This document shows positions 7,731 through 14,791 of a stretch of DNA of 21,413 nucleotides, in pieces; the first letter of the stretch is position 1; every line of letters starts with the position of its first letter. The notes beneath the pieces were generated by a model that was not told where the DNA came from, made no database searches, and saw only the letters and a program-made list of their open reading frames with translations. The stretch lies in the IMG/VR virus record IMGVR_UViG_3300042314_000096, positions 1 through 21,413 of that record. One strand, 5' to 3'. A program made the translations under genes and the position numbers. Origin of the DNA: a virus.

Positions 7731-10175
7731 TTATCTACCATAACTTAATTCTTTTTGTGCCATTTGTACTGACCCAAATAACACTTTACGATTTTCAGCG
7801 AATAGTTGCGCTACTGATTTAGCGTCAACTGCACTAATGTTATTTGTAATGTATGTATTGCCTTGTGCGGCGTTAGCTACATTACCACCGTTAGGTACAA
7901 TAGTGCCTGCTGTTTTTGGTACAAACAATTCAGGGCCATTCTCGCCAACAATGCTTGCTTTGCCTACTGGTGGTTGACCACCTTCAGCAAAAGAACCACC
8001 AAATAATGATCCTAAGAAACTAGATATTCCACTACTTGCACTTGCAAATAGTTTGCTTGCTTGCGCTTTTAATTCTATTTTTAGTAAATCCTGTATAACA
8101 CTGCGAGCAAAATCACTAAACTTAAACTTGCCTGTAGTAACAAAATTATCAATAGCACTATTCATATTTTGCATAATGCTACTCATACCTTCACCTATAG
8201 TTTGTTGTAATCGAAAATTTGCCTGTTGTTGTTCTCCTATAGCTTCGTATGCTCTTGTAATCTGTTCTAAACCTTTTGCAAGTTCGTTAGCTTGACTTAC
8301 ACTCATATCCATACTATCAAAACCTGCCGCAAATGCCTGACCTGCTTGACGACCTGCTTCTGTGGCATCACGTTTGATTTTAGCAAACTGTTGCTCCATT
8401 GGACTCTTGCGTATTTGACTACTCTCAAACAATGCTTCGTTCATCTTTTCATTAGCACCACGTATTTGATCGCCTAATGTTGCTTGACGTTCCATTTGTT
8501 TTGTGATTTGCTCCATTGCAATTTCACGTTGCTTTTCATTATTGCTAGCAATTTGCTGGCGTGATATCACGCTATCTAAACCTTGACGTTGAGTTTCATA
8601 TAGTTGACTTGCACTTGCAAGTTGTTCATTAATAATAGGAATTAAATATTCTTCTTCTTTTGTTAATGATTGTTTTTTCTTTACTAATTGGTCAATAAGA
8701 TTGGCATAATCTTTGGTTAAATCAGCTTGCGCTAATATTCTTGTTTTTTCTTCTTCGCCATAGCCAGCAATATCTGCTTCTAATCCCATACGAAATTGAA
8801 GCTGTTGATTTTGTTTTACAAATTCACCAGAAATTTCTCTTATAGATTGTAGTGCTTTTTCACGTGCCTTTTGATCCACATCACGTTCAGGTTGTTTTAC
8901 TGGAAAACGTTTTAATAAATTATTAGTTTCTGCTAAGTTTGCATCTTTAACAGCTTGCGCCATTTTTTCAGTTTCAATACGGCTTTCTTTTGCCTTATCA
9001 ATTAGATTGTTCCAACCAAGCATATCAGCTAATTTATCGCCTACAAAATATCCGGCGATGGCACCAAAAAATGTTCCTACGGGCCCTAGTACCGTACCTA
9101 ATTTCGCACCTGCAATGGCAGCGCCGGCTAACCCTGGCGCCAGTGAACCAATGCCTTCAACCATTCGTGCAAGTGCGTTAACTGCTATTGAACCAAAATC
9201 ATCAAACAATTGTGATGCTGTATATATTGCAGTACCAAATACAGCCAAAACTGCTACGGCACCACGTATAGCTACCATCATTCCACTGGTAGCGGCAAAT
9301 ATGCCACTCATCGCACCTTTTCCGTTTTTCGCTATAAATCCAAATTCTTTTCCAATAACAGTTAAGCCACGACCTATTTGACCTAGTACTTTAACAACAG
9401 ACAATCCAAAACTTAATGCAAAAGCTGCCGCCATTACAGCGCCTAAAACTTTTAATGCATTAACAAGGCCTTCTGCTTTAATGCCGCTTTCTTCCATTGC
9501 AAGATTAAATGAATTAACTTTCATAATAATAGGTTCAAAAGCCATTAATAATGCAAGTTGTAAATTACCACTTGCACGTTCTAAGTTGTCGTTCAAGTCT
9601 GCGGCACGCCTAATTGATTGAGCGTATCTGTCGCCTTCACCAGCTGTTGCTCTTAATTTTTCTGCTAATTGAGCAGGATCAACAGTTTTAAAACTCTTAC
9701 CAAACTTGTCCATCATTAGAGTTGCACGGCGACCGGAATCATCAATCTTGCCAATGCCTTCTAACGTTTTAATCATTAGGTCACGTTCACCTAATTGTTG
9801 TAAATCTTTTAATGATACGCCTGCATCTTGGAATGAGTTTTGCGCTTTTATTGATCCTTGAGCGGCTTCGTCTATACTGCGAACAAACTGATTGATAGCC
9901 GCAGGCATTTGGTCGATTTGACCACCACTTTCAGCTAATGCCTTTTTTAGTTCTACTAAATTACCAACAGCAATGCCAGTTGCATTGCTTAAATCTTGCA
10001 GACCATCTGCCATTTTGACTGCACTTGCGCCAATAGAAGCTAGCCCAATACCAAGCAATGCTGTTCTCAATCCACCAAAACTTTTCGAAACTTTATCTAT
10101 TCTACTGTTTAAGGTATCTAACGAACGAATAGCAGGTGATGTGTTTACGTCAACTGTATAACTTAAATCTGCCAT
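7731..10175 (-). CDS. Tail tape measure protein
   Basis: The protein has 814 residues. The N-terminal half is helical and coiled-coil rich ('SLDTLNSRIDKVSKSFGGLRTALLGIG'). Strongly hydrophobic segments lie near residues 240-265, 290-325 and 345-380, as expected for the membrane part of tape measures. A Gln/Lys/Glu-rich coiled coil follows (about 430-700). Near residues 735-765 the sequence 'FAEGGQPPVGKASIVGENGPELFVPKTAGTIVPN' is the classic tape-measure C-terminal motif. Tape measures set tail length and are ejected with DNA. By the usual ~1.5 angstrom per residue rule, this length suggests a tail near 120 nm (inference). It follows the chaperone and gp10-like genes, the standard order. Confidence 0.95.
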   Translation of the reverse strand: MADLSYTVDVNTSPAIRSLDTLNSRIDKVSKSFGGLRTALLGIGLASIGASAVKMADGLQDLSNATGIAVGNLVELKKALAESGGQIDQMPAAINQFVRSIDEAAQGSIKAQNSFQDAGVSLKDLQQLGERDLMIKTLEGIGKIDDSGRRATLMMDKFGKSFKTVDPAQLAEKLRATAGEGDRYAQSIRRAADLNDNLERASGNLQLALLMAFEPIIMKVNSFNLAMEESGIKAEGLVNALKVLGAVMAAAFALSFGLSVVKVLGQIGRGLTVIGKEFGFIAKNGKGAMSGIFAATSGMMVAIRGAVAVLAVFGTAIYTASQLFDDFGSIAVNALARMVEGIGSLAPGLAGAAIAGAKLGTVLGPVGTFFGAIAGYFVGDKLADMLGWNNLIDKAKESRIETEKMAQAVKDANLAETNNLLKRFPVKQPERDVDQKAREKALQSIREISGEFVKQNQQLQFRMGLEADIAGYGEEEKTRILAQADLTKDYANLIDQLVKKKQSLTKEEEYLIPIINEQLASASQLYETQRQGLDSVISRQQIASNNEKQREIAMEQITKQMERQATLGDQIRGANEKMNEALFESSQIRKSPMEQQFAKIKRDATEAGRQAGQAFAAGFDSMDMSVSQANELAKGLEQITRAYEAIGEQQQANFRLQQTIGEGMSSIMQNMNSAIDNFVTTGKFKFSDFARSVIQDLLKIELKAQASKLFASASSGISSFLGSLFGGSFAEGGQPPVGKASIVGENGPELFVPKTAGTIVPNGGNVANAAQGNTYITNNISAVDAKSVAQLFAENRKVLFGSVQMAQKELSYGR

Positions 10176-10176
10176 T

Positions 10177-10464
10177 TTACTTTGCCTTTAATATTTGTTT
10201 CATTCTTTTTTCAATGAACTGTTCTGTTGGTTTGGTCATACCATCTGGCGATTGTTTACTATAACCACTATCTAACTTCTGTGCATAGTTATAACCAGCA
10301 ACAATTTTATTACCTACTAATCTAGTTTTACGCCTAGCATTACCACTGCGCTTAGGAGTATCTTTTACAAATTCTGCAAAAGCTTCTTTAGGTAGTTTAG
10401 TGATTGCTTTTTCTATCTTTAATAAGCTTTTACTCATTTTGTTTTTTGTTAATGTTATCGACAT
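10177..10464 (-). CDS. HK97 gp10-like neck/tail completion protein
   Basis: A 95-residue basic protein. Residues 34-75 read 'KDTPKRSGNARRKTRLVGNKIVAGYNYAQKLDSGYSKQSPDGMTKP', closely following the gp10/tail-completion pattern TPxRTGNARR...YAxxLDxGxSxQxPxGM. An ATG at 10464 overlaps the previous stop (TAATG) and has AAGGAACAATA upstream, so I keep it as start. Its family usually sits between the head-tail connector and the tail terminator, but here it lies between the tail chaperone and tape measure. It is probably a neck component needed to join heads and tails. The overlap with the frameshift product suggests coupled translation. Confidence 0.78.
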   Translation of the reverse strand: MSITLTKNKMSKSLLKIEKAITKLPKEAFAEFVKDTPKRSGNARRKTRLVGNKIVAGYNYAQKLDSGYSKQSPDGMTKPTEQFIEKRMKQILKAK

Positions 10465-10721
10465 TATTGTTCCTTACTCTTATCTAACAATTGTTGTAAT
10501 TCGTCAGTTGTAAAATCTGGTATTGGCTCTCTACCATTATTGGCTGCCTTCTTATGATGATAGTTTTCAAACGTCATAGCGGCATCCATTATATACAAAT
10601 CAAACGTATTACTTCTACGTAACACTTCGCTAGGCAACATTCCGTAACGCTTACCTAGTCCGTCAATCGTCAGTATCATAGTCATCTTTTCAGACTTAGG
10701 ATCAATACTGTCTTGCGTTAC
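10464..10721 (-). CDS. Tail assembly chaperone, frameshifted C-terminal part (GT-like)
   Basis: A minus-strand frame that joins the upstream chaperone by a -1 shift at GGGAAAG (10721-10727). After the shift the ribosome would add VTQDSIDPKSEK and then the 73 residues starting MTMILTIDGLGKRYG, without any stop, giving a 183-residue fusion. The segment has 'LGKRYGMLPSEVLRRS' and 'TFENYHHKKAANN', much like the T part of lambda-type GT proteins, which recruit the tape measure and tail tube. An ATG at 10685 could start it alone, but only a weak AAAAG precedes it. Its stop overlaps the start of the gp10-like gene. Confidence 0.85.
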   Translation of the reverse strand, partial: VTQDSIDPKSEKMTMILTIDGLGKRYGMLPSEVLRRSNTFDLYIMDAAMTFENYHHKKAANNGREPIPDFTTDELQQLLDKSKEQ

Positions 10722-11014
10722 TTTCCCAATAGTTCAGTCACCTTTGCAATTGCTTTCATCAACACGTGCGTAGGTAACATCTGGTCATCTTTTAATATCT
10801 CTTTACCCTTTTCATCTAGGATCAATGTGCGTACAATGCCAATGATGCCACTGGTATCTTGTCCACTTGCATTTGCTAGTTTCATAAACACGTCCATAGG
10901 CTGACGATCCCAAGTCCAGAATTCGATTGGCTCACCAAATTCTTTTATTGTATCTTCGTCATCAATGTGAATGTCGATTAGTTGAGGTTTTGCTGTAAGC
11001 TGTGAGAGTTTCAT
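10718..11014 (-). CDS. Tail assembly chaperone (G-like)
   Basis: A 98-residue acidic protein ('QLIDIHIDDEDTIKEFGEPIEFWTWDRQPMDVFMKLANAS', then 'GKEILKDDQMLPTHVLMKAIAKVTELLGK'). Position after the tail tube and before the tape measure, plus the slippery end TTG GGA AAG TAA, marks it as the G component of the frameshifted chaperone pair found in most long-tailed phages. The G form acts in cytoplasm on nascent tape measure and does not stay in the virion. AAGGAATAACAA precedes the ATG. A late-promoter-like motif lies just upstream. Confidence 0.85.
   Translation of the reverse strand: MKLSQLTAKPQLIDIHIDDEDTIKEFGEPIEFWTWDRQPMDVFMKLANASGQDTSGIIGIVRTLILDEKGKEILKDDQMLPTHVLMKAIAKVTELLGK
10721..10727 (-). 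other. Programmed -1 frameshift slippery heptamer GGGAAAG
   Basis: The coding strand reads TTG GGA AAG TAA, so the heptamer is phased G GGA AAG, the same sequence and phase as in lambda G/GT. The -1 frame is open across it and on to 10464. No strong downstream stem is obvious by eye; lambda also works without a pronounced one. Confidence 0.85.
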
Positions 11015-11037
11015 TTGTTATTCCTTTTAAATTATTG

Positions 11038-11050
11038 TAATGTATTTATT
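11038..11050 (-). promoter_or_regulatory. Late-promoter-like motif upstream of chaperone genes
   Basis: The coding strand reads AATAAATACATTA, overlapping the TAA stop of the 61-aa gene and 24 bases before the chaperone ATG. It shares 12 bases (ATAAATACATTA) with the copies at 1557 and 16463. It could re-initiate transcription downstream of the intrinsic terminator at 11245-11275. Confidence 0.45.
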
Positions 11051-11231
11051 CGTTCTCGTTTAGGTCTTCTAATAGTTGATTTAGTAGAGCTAATCTAAAT
11101 GCTTGCTTTGCTTTTAGTTGTTTGATTGTTGCCATCATATTGTCTAACATAGGCATCATCTTTGCTTCGTCAGCTATTAAGCTACGTAGTTTTTCTTCAC
11201 TTGTCTTATACCATACTTGTTCTTGCGTCAT
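11046..11231 (-). CDS. Small helical protein between tail tube and chaperone
   Basis: A 61-residue protein that looks almost entirely helical: 'EEKLRSLIADEAKMMPMLDNMMATIKQLKAKQAFRLALLNQLLEDLNENE', with heptad-like Leu/Met spacing suggesting a short coiled coil. AAAGAAACAA precedes the ATG. It lies just past an intrinsic terminator, so it should be made at a lower level than the tail tube unless another promoter is active. Its stop overlaps a promoter-like motif. I do not recognise a family; its place in the tail block suggests an assembly role, but that is inference. Confidence 0.65.
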   Translation of the reverse strand: MTQEQVWYKTSEEKLRSLIADEAKMMPMLDNMMATIKQLKAKQAFRLALLNQLLEDLNENE

Positions 11232-11244
11232 TTGTTTCTTTCAA

Positions 11245-11275
11245 TAAAAAAGGGAATACCTTTTGAGTATTCCCT
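11245..11275 (-). terminator. Intrinsic terminator after the tail tube gene
   Basis: On the minus strand a 9-bp perfect stem AGGGAATAC / GTATTCCCT (11267-11275 with 11251-11259) encloses a 7-base loop and is followed by six U residues. It lies 22 bases past the stop of the tail tube gene. This is the only clear rho-independent terminator I see in the window. Confidence 0.8.
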
Positions 11276-11297
11276 AATATTCCTATATCAATTAAGA

Positions 11298-11801
11298 TTA
11301 AGGGTTTTTCTCTGTGGTCATTGAACCATTTACAGCCAAAGTCATTGGCGTGATCCAAACAGGTGCATCAGGACTTGCAGTTGGTGCAAGTTGGCTGATA
11401 AAGCCTTGACCAGCATAGTAGTATGCGTTCGCAGTTGCATTGCCACCGTTCATTACAAGTTTAAATTGTAATGGCTGCTTATCAATACTTAACTGTGATA
11501 CACCATAAAATGATGCTGATGTATTTGGCGTAGCATTTGCGTTGCCGAAGAACACTGAATCATCGATAACCATATTTACAGATATCTCATTATCTGCTGG
11601 TGTTGTAAGCTTATTCATATCTGTGTTGCAGAAATCTGTATAAGAATAAACTCCAGTAGAGTTAGTGATAGTGATATCTTGTAAGCAAGTTACTGATAGA
11701 GTGTTTGCTATGTTACCCCAGTTAGCACTATTGCTAATGAGTTCTGTACTTACCAATAGTGTTGGTTGAGTACCTGTTGTGTTTACTGTAATTCTTGCCA
11801 T
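11298..11801 (-). CDS. Major tail tube protein
   Basis: A 167-residue, Asn/Thr/Ser/Ala-rich beta protein. Features include 'TCLQDITITNSTGVYSYTDFCNTDMNK', 'DNEISVNMVIDDSVFFGNAN', 'SFYGVSQLSIDKQPLQFKLVMNGGN' and a 'PDAPVWITPMTLAVNGSMTTEKN' end, the alternating strand pattern of siphovirus tail tube subunits. Length fits. It follows the tail terminator and precedes the chaperones, the standard slot for the tube gene. ACAAGGAGAACTTAA is a strong ribosome site, and the gene ends in an intrinsic terminator, both expected for a highly expressed structural protein. The subunits stack as hexamer rings around the tape measure. Confidence 0.82.
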   Translation of the reverse strand: MARITVNTTGTQPTLLVSTELISNSANWGNIANTLSVTCLQDITITNSTGVYSYTDFCNTDMNKLTTPADNEISVNMVIDDSVFFGNANATPNTSASFYGVSQLSIDKQPLQFKLVMNGGNATANAYYYAGQGFISQLAPTASPDAPVWITPMTLAVNGSMTTEKNP

Positions 11802-11825
11802 TTAAGTTCTCCTTGTATGTTGGCG

Positions 11826-12269
11826 TTATGTATTAAATTCTAATCTTGTTAATTCGAATGTCCAAACGTGCTTCTCTGCTTGCGTCGGCCCGTATGTTCT
11901 GACTTGATTGAAATTTCTTTCAAAATAGCCTTCCATAAGTTGTTGTCCATCATCTTTCAATGCTGTAACTAGATTTGCAACTATTGCATTAACATCTAGG
12001 TTATATGGATCATCTTGGTAACTAATGTATGTTACGTCAAATACATCAAATGCGTGATATATTGCGCCACAATATTGTATGCCAAGTTGATGTGGATTTC
12101 TACTATTTGTATGTACATCGCTAACGTAAATGCCATAACGAACTTTCTCATCATCGCTGGGAAAATCGTCATAAATCGGAACACTCCAAGTTCTTGGAAT
12201 GTCTCGTTTCAACACATCAATAATTTGTGTAGTATTGACTGTTGGTGCATTTAATATTACCGCTGCCAT
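11826..12269 (-). CDS. Tail terminator / tail completion protein
   Basis: A 147-residue protein in the slot between connector and tail tube. Residues ~10-45 ('VNTTQIIDVLKRDIPRTWSVPIYDDFPSDDEKVRYGIYVSD') and ~75-147 ('FDVFDVTYISYQDDP...VANLVTALKDDGQQLMEGYFERNFN...EKHVWTFELTRLEFNT') follow the helix-strand pattern of tail terminators (lambda gpU type), which cap the tube where it meets the head. AGGAGATATTTCTA is a good ribosome site. The start overlaps the connector stop by one base, so the two are probably coupled. A neck protein of another class cannot be excluded. Confidence 0.72.
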   Translation of the reverse strand: MAAVILNAPTVNTTQIIDVLKRDIPRTWSVPIYDDFPSDDEKVRYGIYVSDVHTNSRNPHQLGIQYCGAIYHAFDVFDVTYISYQDDPYNLDVNAIVANLVTALKDDGQQLMEGYFERNFNQVRTYGPTQAEKHVWTFELTRLEFNT

Positions 12270-12796
12270 TAGAAATATCTCCTATCCCCATTGAAATAAT
12301 CGACGTCCGCTGTCCAATTTTCTTCGAGTTTCGTTGTTGGTCCTTGAGGATTATCCATATATAAATCATAGAAGTTCATCAACTGCAACGCCTTTGTCCA
12401 TTCATCTTCACATCGCTTTTTGGCGAATTCGTAATTCTGCATATCTACTTCATTCATATTAGATACGTCTGTTACTAGGCTCTCATAAAATACAAGAATA
12501 GCTCCGAACGTATCTAAACGAATTAATGTTTGATCGCTTTTAATCAATAGACTTGGATTGAAACTTGAAATCAATTGTCCATTAGGCAAATTAGCATAAT
12601 AGTAAGCACCCAAAACGGTGTCGCAGTATTTCTGCCACCATCCGAACTCTAACTTATAAAGCCACTCTTGTGAACCGACCTTAAAGTATGGAGCCCAATC
12701 AACTTGTAGAGCACTAGCTCTACGCTCCGCTGCCGGATCGTAGAACTGTATGTCCTCTACTGTTGCATTTGATATTCGTTGATATGGTACCGACAT
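12269..12796 (-). CDS. Head-tail connector / adaptor protein
   Basis: A 175-residue protein directly after the major capsid gene. It is rich in aromatic residues and looks helical ('WAPYFKVGSQEWLYKLEFGWWQKYCDTVLGAYYYANL', 'YEFAKKRCEDEWTKALQLMNFYDLYMD'). Helical adaptors that dock under the portal usually occupy this slot. AAAGGAAATAATATAAT precedes the ATG. I assign the connector role from position and fold impression, not from a signature motif. Confidence 0.72.
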   Translation of the reverse strand: MSVPYQRISNATVEDIQFYDPAAERRASALQVDWAPYFKVGSQEWLYKLEFGWWQKYCDTVLGAYYYANLPNGQLISSFNPSLLIKSDQTLIRLDTFGAILVFYESLVTDVSNMNEVDMQNYEFAKKRCEDEWTKALQLMNFYDLYMDNPQGPTTKLEENWTADVDYFNGDRRYF

Positions 12797-12819
12797 ATTA
12801 TATTATTTCCTTTAGACAT

Positions 12820-12847
12820 TGAACGAGGATGTTTAGATCCTCATTCA
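12820..12847 (-). other. RNA hairpin between capsid and connector genes
   Basis: On the minus strand an 11-bp stem (TGAATGAGGAT with ATCCTCGTTCA) closes a 6-base loop. One pair is a U-G wobble, so the stem is complete only in minus-strand RNA; the plus strand would have an A-C mismatch. No U-tract follows. It may protect or punctuate the capsid transcript. Confidence 0.5.
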
Positions 12848-12855
12848 TATTCGAA

Positions 12856-13911
12856 TCAATCTTGTAGAATGTTAATCGCTCCGCCTCTACGCAAGTCACC
12901 AACGCCAGATCCAAAATATCCAACTCCGGTTAACCAAATTTGCAAGCCACCTGGGACTTCACCAGTCTTCAATTGCAAGCCTTCTTTCATTACTGTAAAG
13001 ATTGCGCTATCACCCATATAAGCACCAACTAGTACGGAGCTTGCTGATGCTTGACCCAACAATATACGATTTGTAGGTTGCAAGAATGTTGTGAACATAA
13101 TCATACATCCATAAACTGACTCAATCTTACCTGTTGTTAACAATTCGTTACCAAGTGCTGATAGGTTACTACCACCACTTTGTGATACTGCACCACCAGT
13201 CAATTCAGCCAATAGGCGAGTCAAACTAGAACCAGAACCACCGGCTGAGCCAGGAACGTTTTCTGTGCAATAACCATTAGAATCAAGTACGATAACAGGA
13301 GCGCCAGGCATACGAGCAACTTTGAAGTTCTGCTTAACGTTACGAACAAGCTCTAAAACTTGTGCGCTTGAGAAGCCAGTTGTCCAACCTGCTGTATTAG
13401 CTGGAGTGCCAGCGCCAAGAAGTTCCATAGCACCTAATTGTAAGACACGATCAAATCCGTCTGCGCTAGTTGCGTAGTATGTGTTGCTTGGAGTTGCTTT
13501 GAATGATAAGAACGCCGCTGTAACACGTTGGTCAACCTTCTCTGCGAAACTCTCACCAAGTTCAGCACCAAGAGTAGCCGCTAGGGTGAACGATGTAGTC
13601 CAACCGTAGAAGATATCGAATGCTGTTTGTGCAACTGCAGGAGTTGCTGTAATTGTACCTTGACCCAATGCAGGATTCTGTACAACAGCGTTACCAGTAC
13701 CAAAGGTACCATTAGCGCCGTTAGGATTATAATCTTGATATGTAATCGGTGCGAAGTTTGGTACTAAGAATGTTTGACCTTGTGTAGGTGTAACAACGTT
13801 AGTGAAGTTAACTAGACCATTTGATTCGTGCATAGCACGTAATGCGAAATTTGAAATCGCTGTTGTAAAACCATCGCCCTCATTATTGGGGCCGCCTAAG
13901 ACGTATGCCAT
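12856..13911 (-). CDS. Major capsid protein
   Basis: A 351-residue protein with the size and slot of a tailed-phage major capsid protein. 'DIFYGWTTSFTLAATLGAELGESFAEKVDQRVTAAFLSFK' near residues 93-132 is a probable spine helix region, and 'VARMPGAPVIVLDSNGYCTENV' with 'LLGQASASSVLVGAYMGDSAIFTVMKEGLQLKTGEVPGGLQIWLTGVGYFGSGVGDLRRGGAINI' fits the A-domain and the C-terminal strand end. No obvious N-terminal delta domain cleavage site or maturation protease gene is present nearby. AAGGAAAATATT precedes the ATG. An HK97-type fold is expected by position; I did not recognise a named subfamily. Confidence 0.85.
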   Translation of the reverse strand: MAYVLGGPNNEGDGFTTAISNFALRAMHESNGLVNFTNVVTPTQGQTFLVPNFAPITYQDYNPNGANGTFGTGNAVVQNPALGQGTITATPAVAQTAFDIFYGWTTSFTLAATLGAELGESFAEKVDQRVTAAFLSFKATPSNTYYATSADGFDRVLQLGAMELLGAGTPANTAGWTTGFSSAQVLELVRNVKQNFKVARMPGAPVIVLDSNGYCTENVPGSAGGSGSSLTRLLAELTGGAVSQSGGSNLSALGNELLTTGKIESVYGCMIMFTTFLQPTNRILLGQASASSVLVGAYMGDSAIFTVMKEGLQLKTGEVPGGLQIWLTGVGYFGSGVGDLRRGGAINILQD

Positions 13912-13942
13912 AATATTTTCCTTAAATTAAATTTTGTTGGCT

Positions 13943-14719
13943 TCAGAGCACTTTACGACTTGAATTCGATACACTTGCTGATACGCCTAGACCTTTTAGT
14001 CCGACACCTTTACCTAGACCATTCTTGTTAGCCCACGCATTGAATGCGGCAGGGTCACGTGAATAGTCTGGTATAGTTTCTTCTAACGCACCAGTAAAAC
14101 TACCTTGTCCAGGTCTTAAACCTGATCCAGAATTGGAATTGCTCTGTCTCAATAACTTAGGATTACCCTGAGCTACCTCTTGTACCAATCCCTGGATTGT
14201 AAGTGGCATACCATCACTACCATAACGTTCTTGACCCTTTTGATTGACGATAGCATATGTGCCATCATCGTTCCATTGAATATTGCTTTTAACTTTATTC
14301 AGTGCGTAATCAATCAAATCACTGTCGAACTTGTCGCCCATTGCTCGCTGAATATCGCTATCAAGTTCCTTCTCACGCAATGCTTGCTCTTTACGTGCAA
14401 GATTTTGTGATAGTTCGTTAAAGCGTTCGTGCAAGTCATTAGTTGTAACACGTCCTGAACTTGGCTGTACTTTTGGTTGTTCCACTGGCTGTGCGTTGCC
14501 ACCGAGTTGTTGAGCACTTGTTCTAGCAATATAAGCAAGAGCATCTTCTACACTAGTAAATTGAGTACCACTAGCATTGCTAAGGGCAGTTAATAAACCT
14601 TGTGTAGTACTCTTACGAATAGCACCAGCATTCACTTGCTCGTTACCACCTTCTTGTGTTTCCACTGACTGGTTAGTATTAGTCTGGCTGTCGTTGCCAA
14701 CGAAAGATTGTTGATCCAT
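13943..14719 (-). CDS. Scaffolding-type protein
   Basis: A 258-residue hydrophilic protein just before the capsid gene. Residues 1-90 are Gln/Asn/Ser-rich and probably disordered. Residues ~94-128 form a charged coiled coil ('NDLHERFNELSQNLARKEQALREKELDSDIQRAMGD'). Residues ~129-180 form a small domain ('KFDSDLIDYALNKVKSNIQWNDDGTYAIVNQKGQERYG'), and the end is Ser/Gly-rich. Low complexity plus a central coiled coil is the usual form of phage scaffolds that guide procapsid assembly. No serine-protease motif is seen, so it is probably not a fused protease. AAGGAAAAAATTAA precedes the ATG, and a promoter-like motif lies upstream. Confidence 0.8.
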   Translation of the reverse strand: MDQQSFVGNDSQTNTNQSVETQEGGNEQVNAGAIRKSTTQGLLTALSNASGTQFTSVEDALAYIARTSAQQLGGNAQPVEQPKVQPSSGRVTTNDLHERFNELSQNLARKEQALREKELDSDIQRAMGDKFDSDLIDYALNKVKSNIQWNDDGTYAIVNQKGQERYGSDGMPLTIQGLVQEVAQGNPKLLRQSNSNSGSGLRPGQGSFTGALEETIPDYSRDPAAFNAWANKNGLGKGVGLKGLGVSASVSNSSRKVL

Positions 14720-14756
14720 TTAATTTTTTCCTTGATTTTACGTTATCACCGAGTTT

Positions 14757-14773
14757 GTATTGTATTTATTACA
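14757..14773 (-). promoter_or_regulatory. Late-promoter-like motif upstream of scaffold and capsid genes
   Basis: The coding strand reads TGTAATAAATACAATAC in the 72-base gap between portal and scaffold genes. It keeps ATAAATACA but diverges from the CATTA extension of the other copies. A weak 6-bp hairpin at 14784-14801 spans the portal stop. The remaining bases of the gap hold only the ribosome site of the next gene. Confidence 0.42.
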
Positions 14774-14791
14774 ATTAGTTTATAGGTAGTA

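Noticed and set aside
9007-9381. Plus-strand open frame of 124 codons inside the tape measure gene
   Set aside because: Opposite-strand shadow of an Ala/Gly-rich hydrophobic region.
10464-10685. Independent gene starting at ATG 10685
   Set aside because: Only a weak AAAAG precedes it, while the -1 frame from GGGAAAG is open into it, so it is better seen as the frameshifted end of the chaperone.
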